In this document: piece by piece, positions 10,400-19,833 of the stretch | How the letters are laid out: every line of letters begins with the position of its first letter | How positions within the stretch are numbered: the stretch's first letter is position 1 | Source: Rhabdothermincola salaria | GTDB taxonomy: Bacteria > Actinomycetota > Acidimicrobiia > Acidimicrobiales > Acidimicrobilacustridaceae | Assembly: GCF_021246445.1 (NCBI RefSeq) | Contig: NZ_JAJQXW010000005.1 | Coordinates: 1 to 64,000, forward strand | DNA: 64,000 nucleotides | Reading direction: 5' to 3' | Program-made: the position numbers and the translations under genes | Notes under the pieces: model-generated | What the model was told of the DNA's origin: nothing | Databases searched by the model: none | Seen by the model: the letters and a program-made list of their open reading frames with translations, nothing else

Positions 10400-10965
10400 T
10401 GGCCCCCAACGACTTCGACGCCCTCCCCCTGCGGGAGTCACGCGTCATCAACATCAACCGAGTGGCCAAGGTCGTGAAGGGTGGCCGTCGCTTCTCCTTC
10501 ACCGCCCTCGTGGTGATCGGCGACGGTGCCGGCCACGTCGGCCTCGGCTACGGCAAGGCCAAGGAGGTGCCCCTCGCCATCCAGAAGGGCACCGAGGAGG
10601 CGCGCAAGAACCTCTTCGCCGTCCCGCTGGCCGGTTCCACCATCACCCACCCCATCCTCGGCCGCATGGGTGCCGGACGCGTGCTGCTCAAGCCGGCGGC
10701 GCCCGGTACCGGCGTCATCGCCGGTGGCGCGGCTCGCGCCATCCTCGAAGAAGCCGGCATCCACGACGTGCTCTGCAAGTCCCTGGGCTCGTCGAACCAC
10801 ATCAACGTGGCCCGGGCCACCATCGCCGGTCTCCAGGAGCTCAAGCGCCCCGACGAGATCGCCAAGCTCCGGGGGCTGTCGCCCGAGGAGTTCGTGCCCA
10901 AGGGCCTGCTCGAGGCCTACAAGGAATCCGAGCGGGGCCCGCACGTGCCGAACGAGGTCGCGTGA
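10399..10965 (+). CDS. rpsE: 30S ribosomal protein S5
   Basis: 188 residues. The double-stranded RNA-binding-like N-domain has [18 protein letters not shown] and [17 protein letters not shown]. The C-domain has [16 protein letters not shown] and [15 protein letters not shown]5 is at the mRNA entrance and affects decoding fidelity. The stop overlaps the rpmD start. Confidence 0.97.
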   Translation: MAPNDFDALPLRESRVININRVAKVVKGGRRFSFTALVVIGDGAGHVGLGYGKAKEVPLAIQKGTEEARKNLFAVPLAGSTITHPILGRMGAGRVLLKPAAPGTGVIAGGAARAILEEAGIHDVLCKSLGSSNHINVARATIAGLQELKRPDEIAKLRGLSPEEFVPKGLLEAYKESERGPHVPNEVA

Positions 10966-11159
10966 TGTCCGCCCTCAAGGTGACCCAGGTGAAGTCCTCC
11001 ATCGGCACCAAGCCGAAGCACCGAGGCACCCTGCGGGCTCTCGGGCTGCGCGGGATCGGCAAGACCAACACCCTGCCCGACCGCCCCGAGATCCGCGGCA
11101 TGATCGCCCGGGTGCCCCACCTCGTGACCGTCGAAGAGATCAAGGACGATGCGTCGTGA
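10965..11159 (+). CDS. rpmD: 50S ribosomal protein L30
   Basis: 64 residues, usual for L30. It starts SALKVTQVKSSIGTKPKHRG and contains ALGLRGIGKTNTLPD. ATG 10965 overlaps the rpsE stop and the gene ends within the rplO start (GTGA). It is too short to stand out as a separate open frame, but the family match is clear. Confidence 0.95.
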   Translation: MSALKVTQVKSSIGTKPKHRGTLRALGLRGIGKTNTLPDRPEIRGMIARVPHLVTVEEIKDDAS

Positions 11160-11644
11160 AGATCCATGACCTCAAGCCCGCTGAAGGGTCCAACCGGGCG
11201 CGCAAGCGCGTCGGACGCGGCATCGGTGGCAAGGGCGGCAAGACCGCAGGCCGAGGCACCAAGGGCCAGCGGGCTCGCGGCAGCGTGCCCGCCGGATTCG
11301 AGGGCGGGCAGATGCCGCTGCACATGCGGGTGCCCAAGCTGCGAGGCTTCAACAACCCGTTCCGGGTCGAGTACCAGGCTCTCAACCTCGACGTCATCGA
11401 CGAGTCGGGCCTCGACGTGGTCGATCCCGAGGCGCTGCTGGCCAAGAGCCTCGTCGGCAAGGGCTCGCTGGTGAAGGTGCTCGGTCGCGGGGAGATCACC
11501 CGTGCGGTCACGGTGAAGGCCCACGCCTTCTCCAAGTCGGCCGAGGCGGCCATCCGCGCTGCGGGGGGTACTGTCGAGATCCTTCCGCTGCCCTGGGGCG
11601 ACCGTCGGCCGCCCGCCCAGGGCAACCACCTGACCAACCGCTGA
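11156..11644 (+). CDS. rplO: 50S ribosomal protein L15
   Basis: 162 residues. The Gly-rich start reads KRVGRGIGGKGGKTAGRGTKG, then EGGQMPLHMRVPKLRGF and a C-terminal ITRAVTVKAHAFSKSAEAAI. L15 is a late 50S assembly protein. GTG 11156 overlaps rpmD by four bases; the frame continues upstream only by chance. Confidence 0.96.
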   Translation: MKIHDLKPAEGSNRARKRVGRGIGGKGGKTAGRGTKGQRARGSVPAGFEGGQMPLHMRVPKLRGFNNPFRVEYQALNLDVIDESGLDVVDPEALLAKSLVGKGSLVKVLGRGEITRAVTVKAHAFSKSAEAAIRAAGGTVEILPLPWGDRRPPAQGNHLTNR

Positions 11645-11675
11645 GCCGCGCGACGGCCCGGCAGGAGCCACAACG

Positions 11676-12989
11676 GTGCTCACCAACCTGAAGAACATCT
11701 TCAAGGTCCACGATCTTCGCAACAAGATCCTGTTCACCCTCGCGATGATCGGGCTCTACCGCCTGGGTGCCCACATCCCCGTACCCGGCATCGACACGGG
11801 CGCGCTGGCCTCGTTGCAGCAAGAGGCCGAGCGGGGCGGCATCTTGTCGTTCCTGAGCCTGTTCTCGGGCGGCGCGCTCACGCAGTTCGCCGTGTTCGCC
11901 CTCGGGATCATGCCCTACATCACCTCGTCGATCATCATGCAGATCCTCGGCGTGGTGATCCCCAAGCTCGAGGAGTGGCAGAACCAGGGGGCGGTGGGGC
12001 AGCGCAAGATCACGCAGTGGACGCGCTACGTCACCATCGGCATCGCCATCCTGCAGTCCACCGGCCTCGCCTACCTGTTCAACAGCGGCGGCGGCGGCCT
12101 CACCGGTTCGTCGGTGAACCTGATCCCGAACTTCGACGTGCCCCACGTGCTGTTGATCGTGCTCACGCTCACCACCGGCACCGCCCTGCTGATGTGGCTC
12201 GGCGAGCTCATGACCCAGCGGGGGATCGGCAACGGCATGTCGCTGTTGATCTTCGCCTCGGTCGTCAGCACCCTCCCCGGCCAGCTGGCCCAGATCAAGG
12301 CGGCGGGCGGCTGGACGGCGGTGACCCTGTTCGTCGCCGGCTTCACGATGATCCTGGTGGCCATCGTGTTCGTCGAGCAGGGCCAGCGCCGGATCCCGGT
12401 GCAGTTCGCCAAGCGGGTGGTGGGCCGCCGCATGTACGGCGGCCAGAGCACCTACATCCCGCTGAAGGTGAACCAGTCCGGTGTCATCCCGATCATCTTC
12501 GCCAGTTCGGTGCTCTACCTGCCCCAGCTGCTTACCTTCGTGCTCCCCTCAGACGGCTGGGGCGCCAGCGTGCAGACCTTCGTCGACGACAACATCGTGC
12601 GGCCCAACGCCCCGCTGCACCTGTTGGTCTTCGGCCTGTTGATCATCGGCTTCGCCTACTTCTACACGGCCATCACCTTCGATCCCGTGAAGCAGGCCGA
12701 CACGCTGCGCAAGCAGGGCGGGTTCATCCCCGGCATCCGTCCCGGGCCCCAGACCGAGCGGTACCTGGCCAAGATCCTCTCCCGGATCACCCTTCCCGGC
12801 GCCCTCTTCATCGCGTCGGTGGCCCTCATCCCGTCGTTCGTCCTCACGACCTACCTGCCGGGCTCGTCGGGCCAGAACGTCAGCTTCTCCGGCATCACCA
12901 TCCTCATCGCCGTCGGTGTGGCCCTCGAGACCATGAAGCAGGTCGACAGCCAGCTGATGATGCGGAACTACGAAGGGTTCCTGAAGTAG
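11676..12989 (+). CDS. secY: Protein translocase subunit SecY
   Basis: 437 residues with ten predicted membrane helices. The plug region reads GIDTGALASLQQ, and helix and loop motifs include GIMPYITSSIIMQIL and MTQRGIGNGMSLLIF. SecY forms the protein-conducting channel with SecE and SecG in the cytoplasmic membrane. The GTG start follows CAGGAGCC by 7 bases. Standard location between rplO and adk; the end overlaps adk. Confidence 0.97.
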   Translation: MLTNLKNIFKVHDLRNKILFTLAMIGLYRLGAHIPVPGIDTGALASLQQEAERGGILSFLSLFSGGALTQFAVFALGIMPYITSSIIMQILGVVIPKLEEWQNQGAVGQRKITQWTRYVTIGIAILQSTGLAYLFNSGGGGLTGSSVNLIPNFDVPHVLLIVLTLTTGTALLMWLGELMTQRGIGNGMSLLIFASVVSTLPGQLAQIKAAGGWTAVTLFVAGFTMILVAIVFVEQGQRRIPVQFAKRVVGRRMYGGQSTYIPLKVNQSGVIPIIFASSVLYLPQLLTFVLPSDGWGASVQTFVDDNIVRPNAPLHLLVFGLLIIGFAYFYTAITFDPVKQADTLRKQGGFIPGIRPGPQTERYLAKILSRITLPGALFIASVALIPSFVLTTYLPGSSGQNVSFSGITILIAVGVALETMKQVDSQLMMRNYEGFLK

Positions 12990-13636
12990 TGGCCATCCGA
13001 CTCCTGATCTTCGGTCGCCAGGGCGCGGGGAAGGGCACACAGTCGGCCCTCCTCGCCGAGCACTACGGGGCCGTGCACATCTCCACCGGCGACGTGCTGC
13101 GCGCTGCCGTCGCCAACGCCACCCCGGTGGGGCTCGAGGCCAAGTCGTACATGGACTCCGGTCAGCTGGTCCCCGACGAGGTCATGCTGGGCGTCGTCGA
13201 GGAGCGCCTGGCGCAACCCGACATCGTCGAGCACGGCTTCCTCCTCGACGGCTTCCCCCGCACGGTGCCCCAGGCCGAGGCCCTCCTCGGCATCACCGAC
13301 GTCGACGTGGCGGTCGATCTCGTGGTCCCCGAGGACGTCGTCCTCGAGCGCATCTCGTCGCGACGGGTGTGCTCGTCATGCGGTCGGATCTACTCGGTGG
13401 GCATGCCGCCCGCCGAGGGCTGGACCTGCGACACCTGCGGTGGCGAGGTCGTCCAGCGCGCCGACGACACCCCCGAGGCCGTCGCCAAGCGCCTCGCGGC
13501 CTACAGCAGCGAGACCGAGCCGACCATCCGGTGCTTCGAGGACAAGGGGCTCCTGGCGACCGTCGACGGCCTCGGCACCCCCACCGAGGTGCAGGATCGC
13601 CTGGTGGCGGCCATCGACGCCGCTGTCGCGTCCTGA
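12989..13636 (+). CDS. adk: Adenylate kinase, zinc-LID type
   Basis: 215 residues. The P-loop GRQGAGKGTQ lies at about residues 7-16, then STGDVLRAA and the DGFPRT motif. The LID domain carries CSSC and CDTC pairs, a four-cysteine zinc site seen in long bacterial adenylate kinases. It converts ATP and AMP to two ADP. GTG 12989 overlaps the secY stop by one base, consistent with co-translation. Confidence 0.96.
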   Translation: MAIRLLIFGRQGAGKGTQSALLAEHYGAVHISTGDVLRAAVANATPVGLEAKSYMDSGQLVPDEVMLGVVEERLAQPDIVEHGFLLDGFPRTVPQAEALLGITDVDVAVDLVVPEDVVLERISSRRVCSSCGRIYSVGMPPAEGWTCDTCGGEVVQRADDTPEAVAKRLAAYSSETEPTIRCFEDKGLLATVDGLGTPTEVQDRLVAAIDAAVAS

Positions 13637-13643
13637 CCCCACG

Positions 13644-14384
13644 GTGAAGCGCACCCCCGAACAGATCCGCCTCATGCGGGCGGCGGGACGGGTGGTGGCC
13701 GAGATGCACGACGAGATCCGCCGGGCGGTCCGGCCCGGGGTCACGACCCTGCAGCTCGATGCCATCGGTCGGACCGTCCTCGAGCGCCGGGGGGCCACCT
13801 CGAACTTCCTCGGCTACCACGGCTACCCGGCTGTGATCTGCGCCTCGCCCAACGACACCATCGTCCACGGCATCCCCTCGGATCGGGCCCTCGTCGACGG
13901 CGACATCCTCTCCATCGACTGCGGAGCCGTCGTGGACGGCTGGCACGGCGACGCCGCCTTCACCATGGCGGTGGGCGAGGTCTCGCCCGAGGCCGAGCGC
14001 CTCATCGAGGTCACCCGAGCATCGTTGTTCGCCGGCATCGCCGCCATGCGCGACGGCAAGCGGCTGGGCGACGTGGGCGCGGCCGTCCAGCGCACGGTCG
14101 AGGCCGCCGGTTTCTCGGTGGTCCGCGAGTACGTGGGCCATGGGATCGGCACGGCGATGCACGAGAAGCCCGAGGTGCCCAACGTGGGCGTCCCGGGCAA
14201 GGGCGGTCGCTTGAAGCCGGGCATGACCCTCGCCCTCGAGCCGATGGTCAACGTCGGGGCCCCCGAGACCTTCCTCACCGACGACGGCTGGACGGTGGTC
14301 ACCGCCGACCGCTCCCTCTCCGCCCACTGGGAGCACACGGTGCTGGTGACCGAGGGCGAACCCGAGATCCTCACCGCCGCGTAG
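13644..14384 (+). CDS. map: Methionine aminopeptidase type I
   Basis: 246 residues. Metal ligands are seen in [11 protein letters not shown] then GDAAFT (two Asp), [10 protein letters not shown] (His), LEPMV (Glu) and the final HWEHTV (Glu). It removes the start Met from new proteins. The GTG start is 7 bases after adk. The usual secY-adk-map-infA order is kept. Confidence 0.96.
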   Translation: MKRTPEQIRLMRAAGRVVAEMHDEIRRAVRPGVTTLQLDAIGRTVLERRGATSNFLGYHGYPAVICASPNDTIVHGIPSDRALVDGDILSIDCGAVVDGWHGDAAFTMAVGEVSPEAERLIEVTRASLFAGIAAMRDGKRLGDVGAAVQRTVEAAGFSVVREYVGHGIGTAMHEKPEVPNVGVPGKGGRLKPGMTLALEPMVNVGAPETFLTDDGWTVVTADRSLSAHWEHTVLVTEGEPEILTAA

Positions 14385-14513
14385 CGGGCGCCGCCCCGCC
14401 GTGGACCGACCACGATGCCGGATGCGCCTCGCCGAGGTGCTCGCCGCGGGCGGTGGGGGCGACTACGGTGCTGGGCGAGGCTCGTGAGCTCGCCGGCACC
14501 CGATCTCGCCGAA

Positions 14514-14543
14514 TTGGAATCCGACGGCGAGCACCGCTAGCAT
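14514..14543 (+). promoter_or_regulatory. Candidate promoter for infA and the alpha operon
   Basis: TTGGAA (14514-14519), an 18-base spacer and TAGCAT (14538-14543) lie in the 230-base gap between map and infA, about 70 bases before the infA start. The gap has no gene. A promoter here is common in actinobacteria, so infA-rpmJ-rpsM-rpsK-rpsD-rpoA-rplQ could be transcribed separately. Confidence 0.5.
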
Positions 14544-14614
14544 CGTCCTTCGGCCATCCGCGCCCCCGCGTCTCTGCGCGCCGGGGTGCGATCCGTGCGA
14601 GCAGGAGGACCACG

Positions 14615-14839
14615 CTGCCGAAGCCCAAGGAAGACGCGATCGTTCTCGAGGGAACGGTCATCGAGCCGTTGCCCAACGCCATGTTCCGAGTCGAGCTCGA
14701 GAACGGGCACAAGGTGCTGGCCCACATCTCGGGGAAGATGCGCATGCACTACATCCGCATCCTGCCCGGTGATCGCGTCCAGGTTGAGCTGACGCCGTAC
14801 GACCTCACCCGCGGCCGAATCACCTATCGGTACAAGTAG
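14615..14839 (+). CDS. infA: Translation initiation factor IF-1, apparent CTG start
   Basis: 74 residues, family length. The OB-fold sequence is [20 protein letters not shown], then [20 protein letters not shown] and the [15 protein letters not shown] end. The codon where Met should be is CTG at 14615, six bases after a perfect AGGAGG (14603-14608). No ATG, GTG or TTG lies at a suitable place in this frame. IF-1 binds the A site of the 30S subunit. A rare start codon on an initiation factor could limit its own synthesis, which is speculation. Confidence 0.93.
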   Translation: MPKPKEDAIVLEGTVIEPLPNAMFRVELENGHKVLAHISGKMRMHYIRILPGDRVQVELTPYDLTRGRITYRYK

Positions 14840-14931
14840 GACACCACCAGGCAAGTGAGCGTCCGGCCGCCCTGGCCGGACCCGCCGGGGGGATCATGCC
14901 CCGGTGACCCTGAACGAAGGATTCAGGCGAT

Positions 14932-15045
14932 TTGAAAGTACGTCCGAGCGTCAAGAAGATCTGTGAGAAGTGCAAGGTGATCCGCCGCCACGGGCGGGTT
15001 CGGGTCATCTGCACCAATCCCCGACACAAGCAGCGGCAGGGCTGA
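14932..15045 (+). CDS. rpmJ: 50S ribosomal protein L36
   Basis: 37 residues, exactly the L36 length and too short for usual ORF cut-offs. It begins with TTG at 14932 and continues [20 protein letters not shown], ending NPRHKQRQG. The C-x2-C and later Cys and His bind zinc. GAAGGA lies about 10 bases upstream. The stop is one base before rpsM. Confidence 0.95.
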   Translation: MKVRPSVKKICEKCKVIRRHGRVRVICTNPRHKQRQG

Positions 15046-15046
15046 C

Positions 15047-15426
15047 ATGGCCCGCATCGCAGGGGTCGACGTCCCCCGAGAAAAGCGTCTCGAGATCAGC
15101 CTCACCTACATCTTCGGCGTGGGTCGCACCACCGCCAAGCAGATCTGTGAGTTCACCGACATCGACTCCAGCACGCGGGTCCGCGACCTCACCGACGAAG
15201 AGGTGAACCGCATCCGCGCCTGGATCGACCAGAACCTCAAGGTCGAGGGTGACCTGCGGCGCGAGGTCGACCAGGACATCCGTCGCAAGATGGAGATCGG
15301 TTCCTACCAGGGCCTGCGCCACCGCAAGGGCCTGCCCGTCCGCGGCCAGCGCACGCACACCAACGCTCGCACCCGCAAGGGCCCGAAGAAGACCGTGGCC
15401 GGCAAGAAGAAGGTGGGTCGCAAGTA

Positions 15427-15427
<1 letters not shown>
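15047..15427 (+). CDS. rpsM: 30S ribosomal protein S13
   Basis: 126 residues. It starts [20 protein letters not shown] and has the [14 protein letters not shown] helix-two-turn-helix and [20 protein letters not shown] near the end, followed by a Lys-rich tail that contacts tRNA. It overlaps the rpsK start by one base. Confidence 0.98.
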
Positions 15428-15825
<398 letters not shown>

Positions 15826-15827
15826 CC

Positions 15828-16445
15828 ATGGCTCGTTACACCGGACCCAAGGCGCGCGTCTCGCGTCGCCTGGGCACCAACATCTTCGGCACCAAGGGCG
15901 AGACCGTCGCCCTCGACAAGCGGCCGTATCCCCCGGGCGAGCACGGTCGCACCCGCCGACGGGGCAATCCCTCGGAGTACCTGCTCCAGATGCAGGAGAA
16001 GCAGAAGGCCCGCTTCACCTACGGTCTCTCCGAGCGGCAGTTCCGCAACCTCTACGAGGAGGCGAACCGCAAGGCGGGGGTGACCGGCGAGAACATGCTC
16101 CGGTTCCTCGAGATGCGGCTCGACAACGTCGTCTACCGCTCCGGCTGGGCGGCCACTCGTCCCCAGGCCCGCCAGTTCGTGGGCCACGGCCACGTGAACG
16201 TCAACGGCAAGCGGGTCGACATCCCCAGCTTCCGCGTCCGTCCGGGCGATGTCGTCACCCTGCGCGACAAGGCCCGCGAGATGGTCGTCGTGCAGTGGAA
16301 CCGCGACGTGCTCGACCGCACGCCTCCGGCGTGGCTCGAGTCCGGTGAGGGCGGCTTCACCATCACGGTGCTGCAGGCCCCGGTCCGCGACCAGATCGAC
16401 GTGCCGGTGCGCGAGCAGCTCATCGTCGAGCTCTATTCGAAGTAG
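15828..16445 (+). CDS. rpsD: 30S ribosomal protein S4
   Basis: 205 residues. It begins [20 protein letters not shown] and lacks the N-terminal zinc cysteines, the C-minus type. The S4 RNA-binding domain contains [20 protein letters not shown] and [15 protein letters not shown]4 starts 30S assembly. It is followed by a hairpin before rpoA. Confidence 0.97.
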   Translation: MARYTGPKARVSRRLGTNIFGTKGETVALDKRPYPPGEHGRTRRRGNPSEYLLQMQEKQKARFTYGLSERQFRNLYEEANRKAGVTGENMLRFLEMRLDNVVYRSGWAATRPQARQFVGHGHVNVNGKRVDIPSFRVRPGDVVTLRDKAREMVVVQWNRDVLDRTPPAWLESGEGGFTITVLQAPVRDQIDVPVREQLIVELYSK

Positions 16446-16454
16446 GCGCCCACC

Positions 16455-16479
16455 GGGCGGGGGACGAGCCCCCGCCCGT
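16455..16479 (+). terminator. Hairpin between rpsD and rpoA
   Basis: GGGCGGGGG (16456-16464), a five-base loop and CCCCCGCCC (16470-16478), with one more flanking pair, make a 10 bp all-GC stem. There is no T run. It is in the 73-base gap before rpoA and may act as a partial terminator or processing site that adjusts RNA polymerase alpha against ribosomal proteins. This is inferred from structure alone. Confidence 0.4.
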
Positions 16480-16518
16480 GCGCCGATCCCCATCCGTACG
16501 GAACCGAGGTAGACACAC

Positions 16519-17457
16519 ATGCTGGTCATGCAGCGCCCGAAGGTGGAAGCGCTCGGAGAGGTCGACGACGCCCGTCAGCTCTTCGCCCTGGGCCCGCTGG
16601 AGCCGGGATTCGGGCACACGCTCGGAAACTCGCTCCGCCGCACCCTTCTCTCGTCGATCCCGGGAGCGGCCGTCACCCAGGTCCGCTTCGACGAGGCCCT
16701 CCACGAGTTCGACACCATCAAGGGCGTCACCGAGGACGTCACCGACATCTTGTTGAACCTCAAGGACCTCGTCCTGCGGGTGCACACCGATGAGCCGGTG
16801 ACCCTTCGTCTCGACGCCCGCGGTCCGGCCGAGGTCACCGCGGCCGACATCGCCCTCACCTCCGATGTGGAGGTCCTCAACCCGGACCTGCACATCGCCA
16901 CACTCAACGGCAACGGCCGTCTGGCCATCGACATCACCGTCGAGACGGGTCGGGGCTACGTCTCGGCCGATCGCAACAAGACCTCGAGCACCATCGGTGT
17001 GATCCCGGTCGACTCGATCTTCTCGCCGGTGCGTCGGGTCACGTTCTCCGTCGAGCCCACGCGCGTCGAGCACTCCACGGAGTTCGATCGCCTGGTCCTC
17101 GACATCGAGACCGACGGCTCCATCTCCGCCCGAGAGGCGCTGGCGTCGGCAGGGGCCACCCTGCAGTCGCTGGTCCAGCTCGTCGCCGAGATGAGCGACG
17201 AGCCCCAGGGCCTCGAGCTGGGTGAGGTGGCCGTGGCCGCCACCGGCTCGCCCGACCTCGACCTCCCCATCGAGGACCTCGATCTCTCCGAGCGTCCTCG
17301 CAACTGCCTCAAGCGGGCCCAGGTCAACTCCGTCGGGGAGCTCCTCGACAAGACCGAGGACGACCTGCTCGCCATCACCAACTTCGGCCAGAAGTCGCTC
17401 GACGAGGTCATCGCCAAGCTCGACGAGCGCGGTCTGTCGCTCAAGCACCGGGACTGA
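16519..17457 (+). CDS. rpoA: DNA-directed RNA polymerase alpha subunit
   Basis: 312 residues, typical for actinobacteria. The N-terminal dimerisation domain has [20 protein letters not shown]. The C-terminal domain (about 245-312) contains [20 protein letters not shown] and FGQKSLDEV, the helix-hairpin-helix that binds UP elements and activators. It starts polymerase assembly. It has its own small leader after the hairpin. Confidence 0.98.
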   Translation: MLVMQRPKVEALGEVDDARQLFALGPLEPGFGHTLGNSLRRTLLSSIPGAAVTQVRFDEALHEFDTIKGVTEDVTDILLNLKDLVLRVHTDEPVTLRLDARGPAEVTAADIALTSDVEVLNPDLHIATLNGNGRLAIDITVETGRGYVSADRNKTSSTIGVIPVDSIFSPVRRVTFSVEPTRVEHSTEFDRLVLDIETDGSISAREALASAGATLQSLVQLVAEMSDEPQGLELGEVAVAATGSPDLDLPIEDLDLSERPRNCLKRAQVNSVGELLDKTEDDLLAITNFGQKSLDEVIAKLDERGLSLKHRD

Positions 17458-17464
17458 AACCGCC

Positions 17465-17818
17465 ATGCCTGCTACTCCCCGCAAATCCCGCCGCTTCGGC
17501 GGCAGCGCCTCTCACCAGCGTCTGATGATGGCCAACCTGGCCGCGTCGCTCTTCGCGGCCGAAGGCATCGTCACCACCGAGGCCAAGGCCAAGGCCCTGC
17601 GCCCGGTGGCCGAGAAGCTCATCACCAAGGCCAAGAAGGGCGGCCTGCACCGCCACCGCCAGGTCGTCGCCTACCTCGGCGACAAGGAGATGGCGTCGAA
17701 GCTCTTCGACGACATCGGCCCCCGCTACGTCGAGCGGCCCGGTGGCTACACCCGCATCCTCAAGCTCGGTCCCCGTCAGGGTGACAACGCGCCGATGGCG
17801 CGCATCGAGCTGGTCTGA
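17465..17818 (+). CDS. rplQ: 50S ribosomal protein L17
   Basis: 117 residues. It has [20 protein letters not shown] and [20 protein letters not shown], and ends with [20 protein letters not shown]. It lies 7 bases after rpoA and ends the classical alpha operon. Confidence 0.97.
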   Translation: MPATPRKSRRFGGSASHQRLMMANLAASLFAAEGIVTTEAKAKALRPVAEKLITKAKKGGLHRHRQVVAYLGDKEMASKLFDDIGPRYVERPGGYTRILKLGPRQGDNAPMARIELV

Positions 17819-17837
17819 CAGCCGGCGGGTCGCCCCC

Positions 17838-18692
17838 GTGACGACCACCGACCCGACCGCAGCCGACCCCTCGGGGTCGGCTGCGGCGCGTCCGGGCCCG
17901 GTGCGCGTCCGGCTCACCGTGGCCTACGACGGCTCGGCCTTCCACGGCATGGCGGCCAACGAGGGCGTGGCCACGGTGGCCGGCACCCTGGCCGAGGCCC
18001 TGGGGCGCGTCCTGCGCCACCCGGTCACCCTCAGCGTGGCCGGTCGCACCGACAAGGGCGTGCACGCGCACGGCCAGGTGGTGAGCCTCGACGTCGCCGA
18101 TCCCCTCGTCGACCTCGGCGCCCTGGCCCGGGCCGTGAACGGCATCTGCGGGCCGGAGATCTCCGTGCGGGCGGCGACCATCGTGGCCGACGACTTCGAC
18201 GCCCGGTTCTCGGCCACCTGGCGGGCGTACCGCTACACGGTCCTCAACCGGCCCGATCCCGATCCCTTCCTGGCCCGGACGGCCTGGTGGGTGCCCGAGC
18301 CCCTCGACCTCAACGCCCTGCGCCTCGGTTGCGACCCGCTCATCGGCAGCCACGACTTCTCGTCGTTCTGCCGCCGACCCAAGGGTGCCGGTCCCGAGGT
18401 CACCCTGGTCCGCCGGGTGCTCGACGCTCGCTGGCACGACCTGGGCGACGGGGTCCTGCGCTTCGACATCCGGGCCAATGCCTTCTGCCACCAGATGGTG
18501 CGCAGCATCGTCGGGCTGCTGGTCGACGTCGGACGGGGCCGTCGCCGCGCCGGTCAGGTGGCGGGCATCCGCCGGGCGGGCGACCGGGCCGGGGTGCCCA
18601 CCGTGGCCCCGCCGCACGGCCTGTGCCTGTGGGAGGTGGGGTACCCGGCGCTCGGCGCGCCGACCTCCGACCCCCGAGGGCCCCGGCCCTGA
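17838..18692 (+). CDS. truA: tRNA pseudouridine synthase A
   Basis: 284 residues from GTG 17838. It contains [12 protein letters not shown], the catalytic aspartate motif [14 protein letters not shown] (about residues 72-85) and [15 protein letters not shown]. TruA makes pseudouridine at positions 38-40 of the tRNA anticodon arm. The first 21 codons include a perfect 13-14 bp inverted repeat (17857-17886), so a shorter start at GTG 17901, which fits the family better, is possible. No good ribosome-binding site decides between them. Confidence 0.93.
   Translation: MTTTDPTAADPSGSAAARPGPVRVRLTVAYDGSAFHGMAANEGVATVAGTLAEALGRVLRHPVTLSVAGRTDKGVHAHGQVVSLDVADPLVDLGALARAVNGICGPEISVRAATIVADDFDARFSATWRAYRYTVLNRPDPDPFLARTAWWVPEPLDLNALRLGCDPLIGSHDFSSFCRRPKGAGPEVTLVRRVLDARWHDLGDGVLRFDIRANAFCHQMVRSIVGLLVDVGRGRRRAGQVAGIRRAGDRAGVPTVAPPHGLCLWEVGYPALGAPTSDPRGPRP
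17857..17886 (+). terminator. Perfect inverted repeat after rplQ, inside the annotated truA start
   Basis: CCGCAGCCGACCCC (17857-17870) pairs with GGGGTCGGCTGCGG (17873-17886) around TC, a 13 bp stem with a small loop. It is 38 bases after the rplQ stop, where an alpha-operon terminator would be expected, but it falls within the longer truA reading. No T tract follows. Confidence 0.45.
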
Positions 18693-18714
18693 CCGCCCCG
18701 ACCGGCCACCGGAG

Positions 18715-18744
18715 TTGCCCGGTGACGAGGAGCCCCGGTACGAT
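18715..18744 (+). promoter_or_regulatory. Candidate promoter for rplM-rpsI
   Basis: TTGCCC (18715-18720), an 18-base spacer and TACGAT (18739-18744) lie in the 140-base gap ahead of rplM. The -35 is identical to the groES -35 of this window. It leaves a leader of about 80 bases. Confidence 0.5.
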
Positions 18745-18832
18745 TGCCCGCTGCTCTGGCGCGCGCCGAAGGGTCATCCGTGCGCTGCGTCAGACCCGTC
18801 TCGAAGCACTCCACGAAAGCAAGGGCTTGCGC

Positions 18833-19282
18833 GTGCGCACCTACACCCCCAAGGCCAGCGAGATCCAGCGCGACTGGCACGTCATCGACGCCGAGGGCAT
18901 GGTCCTCGGTCGCCTCGCCACCGAGGTGGCCAGCCTCCTGCGCGGCAAGCACAAGCCGACCTACACCCCCCACCTCGACACCGGCGACCACGTCATCGTG
19001 GTCAACGCCGACAAGATCGTCCTCACCTCCAACAAGGGCGAGCGCCAGATGGTGCACCGCCACTCGGGGTACCCGGGCGGTCTGCGCACGCAGACCTACG
19101 GCAACCTCATGGCCAACAAGCCCGAGGAAGCCGTCCGCCGGGCCGTGCGCGGCATGCTCCCGAAGAACCGCCTCGGTCGTCAGATGATCCGCAAGCTCAA
19201 GGTCTACGCGGGGCCGAACCATCCCCACGCCGCCCAGTCGCCCCAGTCGCTCGAGCTCGCCCGCGCCAAGGCCCGCTCGTAA
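18833..19282 (+). CDS. rplM: 50S ribosomal protein L13
   Basis: 149 residues, usual for L13. It begins [20 protein letters not shown] and contains [30 protein letters not shown] and [18 protein letters not shown] 18833 is chosen by homology; TTG 18827 is in frame two codons earlier. It forms the common two-gene rplM-rpsI operon. Confidence 0.96.
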   Translation: MRTYTPKASEIQRDWHVIDAEGMVLGRLATEVASLLRGKHKPTYTPHLDTGDHVIVVNADKIVLTSNKGERQMVHRHSGYPGGLRTQTYGNLMANKPEEAVRRAVRGMLPKNRLGRQMIRKLKVYAGPNHPHAAQSPQSLELARAKARS

Positions 19283-19305
19283 CCGCTCGCTGCAAGGAAC
19301 CCCCG

Positions 19306-19698
19306 ATGTCGACTCCTCTCGTCCAGTCCACCGGTCGCCGCAAGCGTGCGGTCGCCCGTGTCAACCTCCGTCCCGGCTCCGGGACCATCACGGTCAACAA
19401 GCGCTCGGTCGACGAGTACTTCCCGACCCCGACCCACCGGATGATCCTCACCGAGCCGTTGCGCCTCACCGAGCTCTCCGAGACCTACGACGTCGACTGC
19501 CGCATCGACGGCGGCGGGGCCTCCGGGCAGGCGGGCGCGCTGCGTCACGCCATCGCCCGGGCGCTCATCGAGGTCGACCCCGAGCTGCGCCCGGAGCTCA
19601 AGAAGGCCGGCTTCCTCACCCGCGACGATCGCAAGAAGGAATCCAAGAAGTACGGCCTCAAGAAGGCCCGCAAGGCTCCGCAGTACTCCAAGCGCTGA
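19306..19698 (+). CDS. rpsI: 30S ribosomal protein S9
   Basis: 130 residues. It contains [19 protein letters not shown], the [19 protein letters not shown] block and the C-terminal [20 protein letters not shown] then KR, whose last Arg contacts P-site tRNA. AAGGAA precedes the ATG. It is followed by two hairpins that end the operon. Confidence 0.98.
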   Translation: MSTPLVQSTGRRKRAVARVNLRPGSGTITVNKRSVDEYFPTPTHRMILTEPLRLTELSETYDVDCRIDGGGASGQAGALRHAIARALIEVDPELRPELKKAGFLTRDDRKKESKKYGLKKARKAPQYSKR

Positions 19699-19702
19699 GC
19701 CG

Positions 19703-19735
19703 GCCGGTCGCTCCGGCCTCGAGGCCGCGACCGAC
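19703..19735 (+). terminator. Nested hairpin just after rpsI
   Basis: CGGTCGC (19705-19711) pairs with GCGACCG (19727-19733), enclosing the palindrome GGCCTCGAGGCC (19715-19726). It is a weak terminator candidate preceding the much better one at 19749. Confidence 0.35.
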
Positions 19736-19748
19736 CCTGCCGTCACCA

Positions 19749-19791
19749 CCGACGTGCGCCTCCCTGTCGGGACGGCGCACGTCGGCGTTTT
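19749..19791 (+). terminator. Rho-independent terminator after rplM-rpsI
   Basis: CCGACGTGCGCC (19749-19760) pairs with GGCGCACGTCGG (19774-19785) with no mismatch. The loop itself can pair TCCC with GGGA, and the stem is followed by CGTTTT. It is the best intrinsic terminator in the window and closes the ribosomal protein region. Confidence 0.8.
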
Positions 19792-19833
19792 GGTCCCCTG
19801 GGTGCGCCACGATCGAGCAAGGAGAAGTCGTCG

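Noticed and set aside
14385-14614. tRNA or small RNA in the map-infA gap
   Set aside because: No cloverleaf or CCA end seen; the gap is explained by a promoter and leader.
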